Shown piece after piece: positions 26,712-34,412 of a stretch of DNA of 64,000 nucleotides. How positions within the stretch are numbered: the stretch's first letter is position 1; each line of letters begins with the position of its first letter. Location of the stretch: NCBI GenBank assembly GCA_900129675.1, contig FSRD01000002.1:1302001-1366000 (forward strand), written 5' to 3'. The notes under the pieces were generated by a model. That model saw only the letters and a program-made list of their open reading frames with translations. It searched no databases and was not told the DNA's origin. This DNA is from Bradyrhizobium erythrophlei (GTDB taxonomy: Bacteria; Pseudomonadota; Alphaproteobacteria; Rhizobiales; Xanthobacteraceae). The translations under genes and the position numbers were made by a program.

Positions 26712-26973
26712 CAGCCAACTCCGGCGGTAGTCCGCTTTCGCGATTGGTCACGGAAGCCGCATCACCGGCGACGAGCACGTTGGGCACCGCTACCTGTGCG
26801 GAACCAGCGCCAGTCAGAGGCCATTGCATCCATCGGATCTATGGGAGGTTTCAGATCAGAGCGCTTGTCGAAATGTGCTCTGAGCGGCATGAATCCTGCG
26901 AATTTCCCGCTTGCTCGTCTAAGGCATCTCGATGCAACACCTCTATCGCCAAAGCCTCGCGCTGTAAGCCCGC

Positions 26974-27280
26974 TCACGCCAATCCGTGACGAAGGCTCAT
27001 GCTCCCTGGCGAGCAGCAGCGCGCCATTGGATGGCCATCCAGGTAATAAGGCCAAACGATCGTGCGGCCAGCGCGGTTCGGTCGGTCCACTACAGCTTCA
27101 TTCGGAACGTCAACCCACTCACCATCAATGCGCACGCGATAGCGACCGTCCTTACTTTCCCAATCGACATCGTCAACGCGCTTCGCATCACCGCCATCGC
27201 AACACGGCCCTTGCCGCTGTGTGATCGCGACATGTCAACGTTCGTCCCAGTCAGGCTGTGATCCCCAGCTACGTCATTCC
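26974..27280 (-). pseudogene. Frameshifted small secreted-type protein remnant
   Basis: The reverse strand from about 27210 to the TGA at 26974 reads GPCCDGGDAKRVDDVDWESK then RYRVRIDGEWVDVPNEAVV and GRTIVWPYYLDGHPMARC. This is the conserved C-terminal half of a short Cys-containing protein that I recognise from bradyrhizobia. In this frame a stop lies just upstream (TGA at about 27234). The frame supplying the preceding SHSGKG is one base off, at the run AAGGGCCG near 27205-27212. One added base would rejoin them. No intact signal peptide lies upstream, so the gene looks decayed. Confidence 0.5.
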
Positions 27281-27295
27281 GGGTGCTGTGTGGAT

Positions 27296-27562
27296 CTATC
27301 GCGACGACTCCGTTCGGGGCCGACTGAAAACCATAGAAGTTTGTCGGTTGTTGAATGGGCGCTTCTGGCGCGCAAAGCGGACGTTCTCCAAAACAGCGTC
27401 TCCGACACGGCGCATCTGCTTCCGCCACGGCCCGGACACAATCCGAATGCAGAGATTTCGATAACCTGCGGAATTACCTGCGGAAACGAGGATGAGGCTG
27501 AACGGCAACACCTGCGAGAAAAATTCGGCGCAACGCGCGGCCATTCCGGAGACCCGTTTCAT
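27296..27562 (-). CDS. Possible small protein with signal-like start
   Basis: An 88-residue frame begins MKRVSGMAARCAEFFSQVLP and continues with a hydrophobic FSLILVSAGNSAG, a plausible Sec signal, behind AAGG nine bases before the ATG. The rest is very Arg-rich (IRIVSGPWRKQMRRVGDAV) and matches nothing I know. It lies in a region of decayed genes, so it may be a non-functional remnant. Confidence 0.25.
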   Translation of the reverse strand: MKRVSGMAARCAEFFSQVLPFSLILVSAGNSAGYRNLCIRIVSGPWRKQMRRVGDAVLENVRFARQKRPFNNRQTSMVFSRPRTESSR

Positions 27563-27728
27563 GATGCTACCTTGTAGTCTGTTAGTCGTTTGAATTACCG
27601 CACGATTTTCGAATGCCGGCGGCGGCGTCGCGCGCTCGATGGGCAGCGAACCTTCATCGTGGGCGCGCTTTGACTTGAGGCTGATTCCCACGTTTAACTG
27701 CCAGGATGTTTCCGACGGAGGCTATCAA

Positions 27729-27788
27729 ATGCGCCTGATAAATCTTGCCCCCTCTGCCGACGCAACAGGTGAAGCGAGCGGCGCATGA
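27729..27788 (+). CDS. 19-residue leader-like ORF coupled to DUF962 gene
   Basis: ATG 27729 has a consensus GGAGG at 27717-27721 seven bases upstream. It encodes MRLINLAPSADATGEASGA and stops with the TGA that overlaps the next start (ATGA at 27785-27788). The downstream gene has no good ribosome site of its own, so this short frame probably serves to bring ribosomes to it. It may be a leader peptide or the remnant of a former gene; there is no known family. Confidence 0.4.
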   Translation: MRLINLAPSADATGEASGA

Positions 27789-28336
27789 GTTCATATTTTC
27801 GGCGACAGCTTGCGGATTACGTTGAATATCATCGCGACCCCTGGAATTGCGCGATGCATGTCCTGGGCATCGTGTTATTGTTCTTGGCTGCCGTTCTTCC
27901 GCTCAGCCTGTGGCCCATCACCGTATTCGGGATCCAAACCAGCGTGGCGACCATCGCTGTTGTACCGGTGCTCATCTATTGGTTCCTGCTCGATTTCGCG
28001 CTTGGGGCCGCGATCATAGGGGCCTCGATTGTATTGCTTTCAGCCGCTGGCATGATCGTTAGTCATGCGACGACTGCCGGCATGTGGTCGCTTACCGGCA
28101 TCATGATTGTGATTGGCGTTGCATCACAGATTATTGGGCACCGGGTGTTCGAGCGTCGGCAACCGGCGCTGGTCGACAATCCGACCCACCTGTTGCTCGG
28201 ACCGACATTTGTAATGGCGAAATTGTTTATTGCGCTCGGATTTCGCCGCGATCTCGCCATTATCATTCAGGAGCGTCCGCGAAGCTCTTCATTGTTTTCT
28301 CAACAAGGCCGGCTTGAGCCGCACCCGCCTGCATGA
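27785..28336 (+). CDS. Mpo1-like / DUF962 membrane protein
   Basis: A 183-residue protein with the DUF962 opening YFRRQLADYVEYHRDPWNCA and four to five helices (MHVLGIVLLFLAAVLPLSLW, TIAVVPVLIYWFLLDFALGA and others). It has the conserved SQIIGHRVFERRQPALVDNP, including the GH and the NP near residues 120-140. The yeast member Mpo1 is an iron-dependent fatty-acid alpha-oxidation dioxygenase, so a lipid-chain oxidation role is possible. It is the first of three overlapping genes. Confidence 0.82.
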   Translation: MSSYFRRQLADYVEYHRDPWNCAMHVLGIVLLFLAAVLPLSLWPITVFGIQTSVATIAVVPVLIYWFLLDFALGAAIIGASIVLLSAAGMIVSHATTAGMWSLTGIMIVIGVASQIIGHRVFERRQPALVDNPTHLLLGPTFVMAKLFIALGFRRDLAIIIQERPRSSSLFSQQGRLEPHPPA

Positions 28337-29382
28337 CACGGATACTGGTTACAGGCGGCAGCGGCTTCATCGGAAAGTACCTCGTTTCGGCGCTTGTCGC
28401 GCGAGATCGACAGGTGAGGGTTCTCGATCTTCAGCTGCCGCCCCGAGCCTTGCCCCAGGTTCAGTATGTCGGCGGGTCGGTACTTGATCGGGAGTTGGTG
28501 CACAGTGCGATGGACGGAATCGACGAGGTTTATCACCTTGCCGGCCTGCCCGGAATGTGGCTGCCCCGAAAGGATGATTTTCATACCGTCAACTGCGGTG
28601 GCACCGAAATCGTCATTGAGACGGCGCGCAAGCGTGGTGTAAAGCGCTTCTTGCACTGCTCGACAGAGTCCATTCTGTTCCGTGCCTCGCCGTTGAGCGC
28701 TTCTCTCGCGGACGATGCGTTCCCGCCTGACGAGATGCCGGGTCCATACACGCGCTCGAAAATGCTCGCCGAACGGTTCGCTATGCAGGTTGCGGCATCC
28801 GGGTATCCGGTGGTTATTGGCTGTCCGACGATGCCGATCGGGCTTCATGACCACAATGTCACCCCGCCGATGGCGATGCTCCGGCATTTTCTCGGCCGCC
28901 GTCTTCAATTGTATCTTGATTTCGCCATGAACCTCGTCGATGTGCGCGACGTCGCCGAAGGGCTGATCCTTGCCATGGAGAGCGGACAGATCGGACATCG
29001 TTACATCCTCGGCGGCGAAACCATCCCGCTGAAACGGGTTCTCGAACTCATGGCGGCGATCAGTGGCCGCCGCGCTCGGCGCCTCGAGGTTACCGGCCGA
29101 CTTGCCGAAATGGTCTCCGCAATGTTGGAATTCATTGCCGATAATGTGACAGGCCGACCTCCCTCCGGTACCGCAGAAGGCGTTCGGATTGCATTGCGGG
29201 CCGAGGCCTTGTCAATCGCTAAAGCGCGACGCGAGCTTGGCTACGCGCCACGGCCCGTCGAACCCGTGTTGCGGGAAACTATTGCGCATCTGCTCGGCGC
29301 AGGCCAAAATCAGCCCGAACGGGGCTCAACGGCGGGCCCGAGTACCCAACCGCTTCACACCACGCGCCGGTTTGGCATTTGA
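28333..29382 (+). CDS. NAD-dependent epimerase/dehydratase family protein
   Basis: A 349-residue extended SDR. The dinucleotide motif is RILVTGGSGFIGKYLVSALV, the acidic residue is in VRVLDLQLPP, and the active-site region is STESILFRASPLSASL with YTRSKMLAERF supplying Tyr and Lys. It resembles dihydroflavonol reductase and hopanoid-associated HpnA-type epimerases, which act on sugars or steroid/hopanoid lipids. The start overlaps the DUF962 stop by four bases and the end abuts the methyltransferase gene, pointing to a lipid- or isoprenoid-modifying operon. Confidence 0.85.
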   Translation: MTRILVTGGSGFIGKYLVSALVARDRQVRVLDLQLPPRALPQVQYVGGSVLDRELVHSAMDGIDEVYHLAGLPGMWLPRKDDFHTVNCGGTEIVIETARKRGVKRFLHCSTESILFRASPLSASLADDAFPPDEMPGPYTRSKMLAERFAMQVAASGYPVVIGCPTMPIGLHDHNVTPPMAMLRHFLGRRLQLYLDFAMNLVDVRDVAEGLILAMESGQIGHRYILGGETIPLKRVLELMAAISGRRARRLEVTGRLAEMVSAMLEFIADNVTGRPPSGTAEGVRIALRAEALSIAKARRELGYAPRPVEPVLRETIAHLLGAGQNQPERGSTAGPSTQPLHTTRRFGI

Positions 29383-29408
29383 TCCAGTCGCGCGATACGG
29401 TGTCTGAC

Positions 29409-30035
29409 ATGCTGCACGATCCCCGCCAATGGTTAGCTTTCGTCTGGAGTGGTTGGACCGCTACCTGGCCTACCCAGTTGCTCGCGGTGATCTGGATTGC
29501 ATGGCTCATCAGCTGGGTCTTGGCGTCTTTCTGGTCCGGTCGGACGAAGAAACACGTGATGACCTGGGACTCGCGGAGGTACCGCATTCCCATTCTCTCG
29601 GGCGCCGTTCTTTTCACGCCCTGGACAAGTCAGGTGTTGGGTGAAAAGCCGCTCTGGCAATTCGATAATCTCGGTGTCTACGTGATGGCGGCCCTGACGC
29701 TTGCCGGGATCTCCTTCACATGGTGGGCGAGAATTCATCTCGGGCGTTTTTGGTCGAACGCGATCACTCGCAAAGAGGGCCATCGGGTTATTGACACCGG
29801 CCCATATGGCCTGGTGCGCCACCCGATCTATACCGGGCTGATCGCGGGAATGCTGGCGACAGGCATTGCGGTCGGAACACTGACCGCGATGCTGGGTGCG
29901 GTGCTGATCTCGCTCGGCATGTGGCAGAAGGCCCGCATGGAGGAAGATTTCCTCACGACTGAGCTCGGCGCGGAAGCGTATGGGGCGTATTGCCGGCGCG
30001 TTCCGATGCTGATTCCATTTCTGCCACCCGGCTGA
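29409..30035 (+). CDS. Isoprenylcysteine carboxyl methyltransferase (ICMT) family protein
   Basis: About 208 residues with four or five helices and the ICMT core near the C-terminus: GHRVIDTGPYGLVRHPIYTG, then ARMEEDFLTTELGAEAYGAY. These include the RHP(I)YTG S-adenosylmethionine-binding signature and the catalytic Glu pair. Bacterial members methylate lipid or isoprenoid carboxyl or hydroxyl groups; the substrate is unknown. A TTG at 29379 overlaps the previous stop and would add ten residues; ATG 29409 is preferred as the simpler start. Confidence 0.83.
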   Translation: MLHDPRQWLAFVWSGWTATWPTQLLAVIWIAWLISWVLASFWSGRTKKHVMTWDSRRYRIPILSGAVLFTPWTSQVLGEKPLWQFDNLGVYVMAALTLAGISFTWWARIHLGRFWSNAITRKEGHRVIDTGPYGLVRHPIYTGLIAGMLATGIAVGTLTAMLGAVLISLGMWQKARMEEDFLTTELGAEAYGAYCRRVPMLIPFLPPG

Positions 30036-30057
30036 CGCCGCAGGACAACCGTATCAG

Positions 30058-30993
30058 TCAGGGTTTCGGCGGCGGCATCGCAGCCGCCGCGACGGGCGGC
30101 ACGAGATGGCGTGGAACGATGATGCGCTGGCCAAGCGCCAGCGGTGAACTATCCGACAATTGATTGGCCTGGGTGATAGACCAGAGCGGCACGTGGTTGA
30201 GCGCCGCAAGCTTCGGCAAGGTATCGCCCGAACGAGCGACCCACTGCGTGCCGCTGTCCCACAGTTCAAGTGGAGCGTCGGAGGGAACGACGAAGCGAAG
30301 CGGCTCCGCCTTGTCCTTGGTTATCAGCGGGGTCATTGCCAGTTGCGCAATCATATTCACCAATTGTTCGTGCATAGAATCCATCTTGTCGATGTTAATG
30401 TGGGTGACTTCCGCGTGCTCCTTCAGATCGAAGCTCGCGTAGTGACCCTGATAACCGTTTTCCGCCACCACATCGCCGCCGCCAAGTACGCTGTTGGACA
30501 GGAAAATGTTGATGTAACGGTCAACGTTAAGCGGCACCTTCGGGCTTGCGTGAGCGGGATCGATCGTGACGACCAGGCGCACCGGGATGTTTTCTGACTG
30601 CAATATGTCGGCGAAGATCAAGGCGCAAAGTCCGCCCATCGAATGGCCGATCAGGACGATCGGCGCAGGATCGTCACGGAAGTCGCGAATGGCCTGGGCG
30701 GCGATGAGCCGGCAAATCGTGAACTCGTTGACATCGGCCCGGATACCGGCCTGTTCGAGACGCTCGGTGAGGCGGTCCATCCCGCGCGAGAAGATCGGAC
30801 CCAAGGCGCCACGGAACAAATACACGCGCGCCTGCGGCTGCGTAGCGGGCGGTACCACGGGCGCGGCCGTTGCGGGTGCATCGACCAGGCGCGTAACCGG
30901 ACTGGCGAGCGCCAGATGGAGACTAGGCGAAAAGATGCAGGCGGAAAGAGTCGCCCAGATCACTACGGCCGCAACTTGCGTCGGATTGCTCAC
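30058..30993 (-). CDS. Secreted lipase-fold protein with C-terminal LysM domain
   Basis: About 311 residues. After a signal (QVAAVVIWATLSACIFSPSL), an alpha/beta-hydrolase domain carries RVYLFRGALGPIFSRGMDRL and the nucleophile elbow IVLIGHSMGGLCALIFAD near residue 130, with an Asp in VTIDPAHA and a His in VTHINIDKM. The last 60 residues form a LysM-like module (WVARSGDTLPKLAALNHVPL onward) that would bind peptidoglycan. The GTG at 30993 has AGGTGG six bases upstream and is preferred over GTG 31026. The enzyme target (lipid, ester or cell wall) is unknown. It is a paralogue of the next gene upstream. Confidence 0.7.
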   Translation of the reverse strand: MSNPTQVAAVVIWATLSACIFSPSLHLALASPVTRLVDAPATAAPVVPPATQPQARVYLFRGALGPIFSRGMDRLTERLEQAGIRADVNEFTICRLIAAQAIRDFRDDPAPIVLIGHSMGGLCALIFADILQSENIPVRLVVTIDPAHASPKVPLNVDRYINIFLSNSVLGGGDVVAENGYQGHYASFDLKEHAEVTHINIDKMDSMHEQLVNMIAQLAMTPLITKDKAEPLRFVVPSDAPLELWDSGTQWVARSGDTLPKLAALNHVPLWSITQANQLSDSSPLALGQRIIVPRHLVPPVAAAAMPPPKP

Positions 30994-31147
30994 GCGCTTC
31001 CACCTGCCACTTTGACGTACAGGCACACCGGACCATCAATGCCGGCGGGCCACGCCACCCAGCGATCCCGGATGATTTATCGTCGAGGAATTGGTAGAAT
31101 TTGCGGCGCGCTCCTCGCGCAGGTGACGGCACCTCGAGCCGAGCTAT

Positions 31148-31900
31148 TTACCGCACCGCCGCGGTGCTTGCCGTACCGGGTCTCACCGCGCTTGCTTCTC
31201 CATGCCGGCGCGGCTTCTGTGCCCCTGAAGCAGGTACCGATCGGCCGAAGACGACTGCGTCGATGGCGCTGATCACCTTCTGCTGCATGATCTGGTTCTT
31301 ATCGATGGATATGTGACCGACGCCAGGTACGTCCTGCACGTTGACATTCTCTAGCGTGCCCTCGAATTGCTTGTTCTTCTCGACCGGCGTGCCGGCGCCG
31401 TTGGCGATGTAGAAGTTTATATAGCGCCCCACACGTCCCGAAAGGCTGGTACGAAAGACCGAATCCAGGCCGATTGCCAGCTTAACGGGAGCACCAAGCC
31501 GATCCAGTTTGGCAACCATGTCGGGCAGCGCGGTCGCGCCCGAGGAATGCCCAACCAGAATGATAGTCTTAAGTGTGCCGCTTTTGTATTCGGCCGCGGC
31601 TTCGTCGGCGAGCGACGACCATGAGGCGAAGTTCGCGACAGTGACCGGGATGCCCTGCGCCTGCAGCTTGGCCGCAATGTCATCCAGGCCCAGAGAAAAA
31701 ATATTTAGCACGCCGCGGAGCAGATAAACATGAGCAGTCGAGGCTCCCAGGGCGGGTTTCGTCACGGCTCGCGCGGGGTTTACACCGACCGGAAGGAGCA
31801 GCAGGAATGCGATCGCTATCGCTTGCAGCCGACGCCATGATGCCCGGCTGAGAAAGGAGGGCCGAACGAAAAATCCGGTGTCGCCGCGATTTGGCTTCAT
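31148..31900 (-). CDS. Secreted lipase-fold paralogue without LysM
   Basis: A 250-residue protein with a long basic signal region (LQAIAIAFLLLLPVGVNPARA), then VYLLRGVLNIFSLGLDDIAA, elbow IILVGHSSGATALPDMV and VGHISIDKNQIMQQKVISAI. Order and spacing mirror the 30058-30993 gene, so the two are tandem duplicates; this one lacks the LysM module and ends in a short basic tail. GHSSGA keeps the nucleophile Ser. The role is unknown; the pair may act in the periplasm. They are separated by 154 bases. Confidence 0.7.
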   Translation of the reverse strand: MKPNRGDTGFFVRPSFLSRASWRRLQAIAIAFLLLLPVGVNPARAVTKPALGASTAHVYLLRGVLNIFSLGLDDIAAKLQAQGIPVTVANFASWSSLADEAAAEYKSGTLKTIILVGHSSGATALPDMVAKLDRLGAPVKLAIGLDSVFRTSLSGRVGRYINFYIANGAGTPVEKNKQFEGTLENVNVQDVPGVGHISIDKNQIMQQKVISAIDAVVFGRSVPASGAQKPRRHGEASAVRPGTASTAAVR

Positions 31901-32242
31901 TGCTTGTCCTCGAAGGCTGCAAAGGGTTGCACCGGGTGACCGTAGCGCCCGCGTATACGGAACTGCAACAAGAGTGGGGTGAGCAGTTGCGATTTTGTCG
32001 GCACAACGTGTCTCTACCGCAACACAGGTTTCGAAATTCCTCGATGGCTATCGCTAGGTGCAGCGCTGGACGAACTCGATCAGTACCGGGGGGTGCAGGT
32101 CCGTTTATACCTGTGCGGTCATGAATGCAGTGGCCAGCCTGGAGTTGAGGATCATTTCATCTTGCCACGAGAACCGTCCGCACATGTCTCTTGTCAGGGG
32201 CGATTGCTGTTGGAGTCCGGAAAATTCGCTGTTCCTCAAATA
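31901..32242. other. 342-base gap left of the IS element
   Basis: No credible gene. Plus-strand frames of up to 93 codons have no ribosome site and no recognisable family. The AT-rich end TTCCTCAAATA was the target of the IS insertion that starts at 32243. Confidence 0.4.
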
Positions 32243-32258
32243 GAGCCTGTCCTCAATT
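32243..32258 (+). repeat. IS left inverted repeat
   Basis: GAGCCTGTCCTCAATT, perfect 16-bp match to the reverse complement of 33075-33090. The outer TA is the target duplication. Confidence 0.92.
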
Positions 32259-32322
32259 AGCGGATTCCCAAGACGTTCCCCAAGTGATTCATGGGAGGTC
32301 AACTTGATTCGGAGTTGACTGA

Positions 32323-32694
32323 ATGCGCCGTTACGCCCTTCGCGACGATCAATGGGACAGGATCAAGGATATTTTGCCGGGACGTGAGGGTCACGTCGGC
32401 GCGACGGCCAAGGATAATCGGCTGTTTGTAGAAGCAGTTCTCTATCGTTATCGCGCCGGCATGCCCTGGCGGGATCTGCCGGAACGTTTTGGCGACCCGA
32501 TCAAGATTCACACCCGATTTTCGCGCTGGGCGAAGAGCGGGGTATGGAAGAAGATGTTCGAGATGCTGGCTGCCGACGCGGACAATGAATACGCCATGAT
32601 CGACAGCACGATCGTACGCGCGCACCAGCACAGTGCCGGCGCCCAAAAAAAGACGGCGAAGACCAGGCGATCGGGCGCAGCAAAGGCGGGTTGA
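32323..32694 (+). CDS. IS5-family transposase, OrfA part
   Basis: A 123-residue frame beginning MRRYALRDDQWDRIKDILPG, the N-terminal HTH of IS5 transposases, followed by FVEAVLYRYRAGMPWRDLPE and the first catalytic Asp in EYAMIDSTIVRAHQHSAGA. On its own it stops at 32694 with an Arg/Lys-rich tail produced by the 0 frame. A -1 shift at the A-tract yields the full DDE enzyme. OrfA alone may regulate transposition, as in related elements. Confidence 0.9.
   Translation: MRRYALRDDQWDRIKDILPGREGHVGATAKDNRLFVEAVLYRYRAGMPWRDLPERFGDPIKIHTRFSRWAKSGVWKKMFEMLAADADNEYAMIDSTIVRAHQHSAGAQKKTAKTRRSGAAKAG
32646..32652 (+). promoter_or_regulatory. Programmed -1 ribosomal frameshift site
   Basis: A-AAA-AAG lies in exact phase with the OrfA reading frame (codons CAA-AAA-AAG at 32644-32652), the most efficient bacterial slippery heptamer. 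After a -1 slip the ribosome continues in the OrfB frame as DGEDQAIGRSKGGLSTKIH, the expected IS5 sequence. Confidence 0.8.
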
Positions 32695-33080
32695 GCACCA
32701 AAATCCATGCCATGGTCGATGCACTTGGCAATCCATTGGCGTTCCTGCTGACCGCAGGGCAAGCCCACGATTTGGAAGGCGCTGACGCGCTGCTGCCTCA
32801 GATGCAGGCCGATACCTTGTTGGCGGACAAGGCCTTCGATGCCGATCTACGTGTCATCGAGCCTCTGCTTGCGGCAGGAAAAACGCCCGTGATCCCGCCC
32901 AAGAGCAATCGAAAGCTCCAACGCGCCTACGACAAGGACCTGTACAAAGCGCGCCACCTCATGGAAAACCTCTATTGCAAGCTCAAACAGTATCGAGCCA
33001 TAGCCACCCGCTACGATAAGACCGCCAGAAACTTTCTCGCCGCAGTCCATCTCGCCGCCGCAGTCATTTGGCTCAATTGA
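32649..33080 (+). CDS. IS5-family transposase, OrfB part (made by frameshift)
   Basis: From the slip point the -1 frame reads GRSKGGLSTKIHAMVDALGN, then the second catalytic Asp in TLLADKAFDADLRV and the Glu-bearing ARHLMENLYCKLKQYRAIAT near the end, followed by AVHLAAAVIWLN. With OrfA it makes a fused enzyme of about 252 residues with the complete DDE triad. An ATG-less overlap start (32691) without ribosome site argues against separate translation. The stop lies inside the right inverted repeat. Confidence 0.88.
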   Translation, partial: KDGEDQAIGRSKGGLSTKIHAMVDALGNPLAFLLTAGQAHDLEGADALLPQMQADTLLADKAFDADLRVIEPLLAAGKTPVIPPKSNRKLQRAYDKDLYKARHLMENLYCKLKQYRAIATRYDKTARNFLAAVHLAAAVIWLN

Positions 33081-33090
33081 GGACAGGCTC
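33075..33090 (-). repeat. IS right inverted repeat
   Basis: Reverse complement GAGCCTGTCCTCAATT, identical to the left end. The OrfB stop codon lies within it. Confidence 0.92.
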
Positions 33091-33458
33091 TAGATTTCCC
33101 TGATAATTCGGGTAGGGAAACTGCCTAAAAAGCGCCTGATGCTCGGCGATTTGTGACTTCGCGATTGTCTCTGGCAGCCAAAGAATGCAATTTTCCCTAT
33201 AAAATTCCCTGTTAGCAGGGAATTCGGCTGGAGACGGGCGCGATCAGCACTGCGTCGCCAGCCATGCGTTCAAGAAATGAAATCGGCCGCTTCCTCAATC
33301 GCTGCGATTCATTCCGGCCGCGATCAGCGAAATTCTTCAGCCGACGCCGTCATGGAGCAGGTGAAAATCCGAGGCTTCGTACCCACTCTCGCCGAGACAC
33401 GAAATGGATCAGACAGGAGCAGAGGCGTAAGCTTGGCGCATCCGGGCAGGGTCCAGAC
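33091..33458. other. 368-base gap with AT-rich start and a hairpin
   Basis: No gene is supported; an in-frame extension upstream of the next gene (from 33264) is Arg-rich and lacks a ribosome site. The left part is AT-rich and contains TTTTCCCTATAAAATTCCCT, preceding the palindrome listed separately. Confidence 0.4.
33203..33224. repeat. Perfect 9-bp inverted repeat (hairpin)
   Basis: AATTCCCTG-TTAG-CAGGGAATT can fold into a 9-bp stem with a 4-base loop. It has no U-run, so it is not a classic terminator. It may be an operator or part of a dispersed repeat. Confidence 0.5.
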
Positions 33459-33989
33459 ATGAACGCAAACCTGGAAGAACGCGATGTGGGTGGCTACTCG
33501 GTCGCCTACCGGCGCGACGACACCAACTTTCCCGTCTATGTGACGGCCGCGCTGGCCGCGGTGTTCGTCACGGCCGCCTGGATCACCGGCGAAGCCTATT
33601 GGCTGGCATTCGCCTTGGCGGCTGCCGGCTTCACCTACTACAATATGCCCTTGCTGGAGACCGGGCGGCCCACCATCGGCGCCAATCAATATGGCATCTT
33701 CATCCAGGCCTTCGGACTGATCCGGTGGCGGGCGATCGAATATATCGGTCTGGCGGAGATCGCCGAGCGCGCGATGACCGTCCATGAGCTGCAGATCGTG
33801 CTCAACGCGCCGCTCGGCAGCGCGCTCGTGGCCGACTGGCGCAAGCAGCCGAACTATCGCCGGCTGATGCGCCTGCCGTGGCGCATGGACCACAACGGCG
33901 TGGTGCGGGTCAATGTGGAACCGTTCGACCAGCCGGCCGACGAGATCCACCGCACATTCCTCAGGATGTTGCGCTATTACCGGAGCTAG
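33459..33989 (+). CDS. Hypothetical membrane protein with two helices
   Basis: A 176-residue protein. Residues of about 25-65 hold two hydrophobic helices (FPVYVTAALAAVFVTAAWIT and AYWLAFALAAAGFTYYNMPL). The cytoplasmic remainder (TIGANQYGIFIQAFGLIRWR then AMTVHELQIVLNAPLGSALV and DWRKQPNYRRLMRLPWR) resembles PH-like domains of small bacterial membrane proteins. I do not recognise a specific family. Start ATG 33459 is chosen because the preceding in-frame codons are low-quality sequence. Confidence 0.7.
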   Translation: MNANLEERDVGGYSVAYRRDDTNFPVYVTAALAAVFVTAAWITGEAYWLAFALAAAGFTYYNMPLLETGRPTIGANQYGIFIQAFGLIRWRAIEYIGLAEIAERAMTVHELQIVLNAPLGSALVADWRKQPNYRRLMRLPWRMDHNGVVRVNVEPFDQPADEIHRTFLRMLRYYRS

Positions 33990-34111
33990 CGCATGGAACC
34001 CAACGCCACCGCCGCCCGCAACGCCTGCGCAATCGGGACATCCTGGCATGCAACGACCCGTCGGGCGTCCGGGGGCTCCGGCCCGATCCGCTCCATCACG
34101 TCTTACTTCGT

Positions 34112-34240
34112 TCAGCCGCCGAACGCCTCATCGCGGAAATGCGCATCCGAGATCTGCGCATCCGGATGGTGCGTGATGGTCATGAACCAAACGAGGCTGA
34201 AGAACAGCGACCATGCTGTGTCCCAATAGACCCAGTTCAT
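34112..34240 (-). CDS. 42-residue small membrane protein
   Basis: The reverse strand gives a peptide starting MNWVYWDTAWSLFFSLVWFM followed by a polar tail ending FRDEAFGG. A GAGGAG lies four bases before the ATG, a strong ribosome site. It is a single membrane helix rich in Trp and Phe. No family is known to me. It lies downstream of the ammonium transporter gene on the same strand, 172 bases away, so it could share that transcript. Confidence 0.55.
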   Translation of the reverse strand: MNWVYWDTAWSLFFSLVWFMTITHHPDAQISDAHFRDEAFGG

Positions 34241-34412
34241 GTGGCTCCTCGCTTGCGCAGGCACCGGTCCGGCCGGTCCTTGGCCGGCGGTGCCTCGATT
34301 GCTTCCACCCTGTTCCGGGCAGCTTGTTCGCGGCGAGCGCCGGATCATGACCCGATCGAAACTGATCGGATCATGCTCCAACGCCCGGCGACGCTGCTTT
34401 GACGTCAATTGC

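Larger units (their letters stand above)
32243..33090 (+). mobile_element. Complete IS5-family insertion sequence (IS427-like group)
   Basis: An 848-bp element bounded by perfect 16-bp inverted repeats GAGCCTGTCCTCAATT (32243-32258 and 33075-33090) and flanked by a TA duplication (32241-32242 and 33091-33092). It carries two overlapping transposase frames joined by a -1 frameshift signal. Size, ends and two-frame layout fit the IS427-like group of IS5. All parts look intact, so the copy may be active. Confidence 0.92.
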
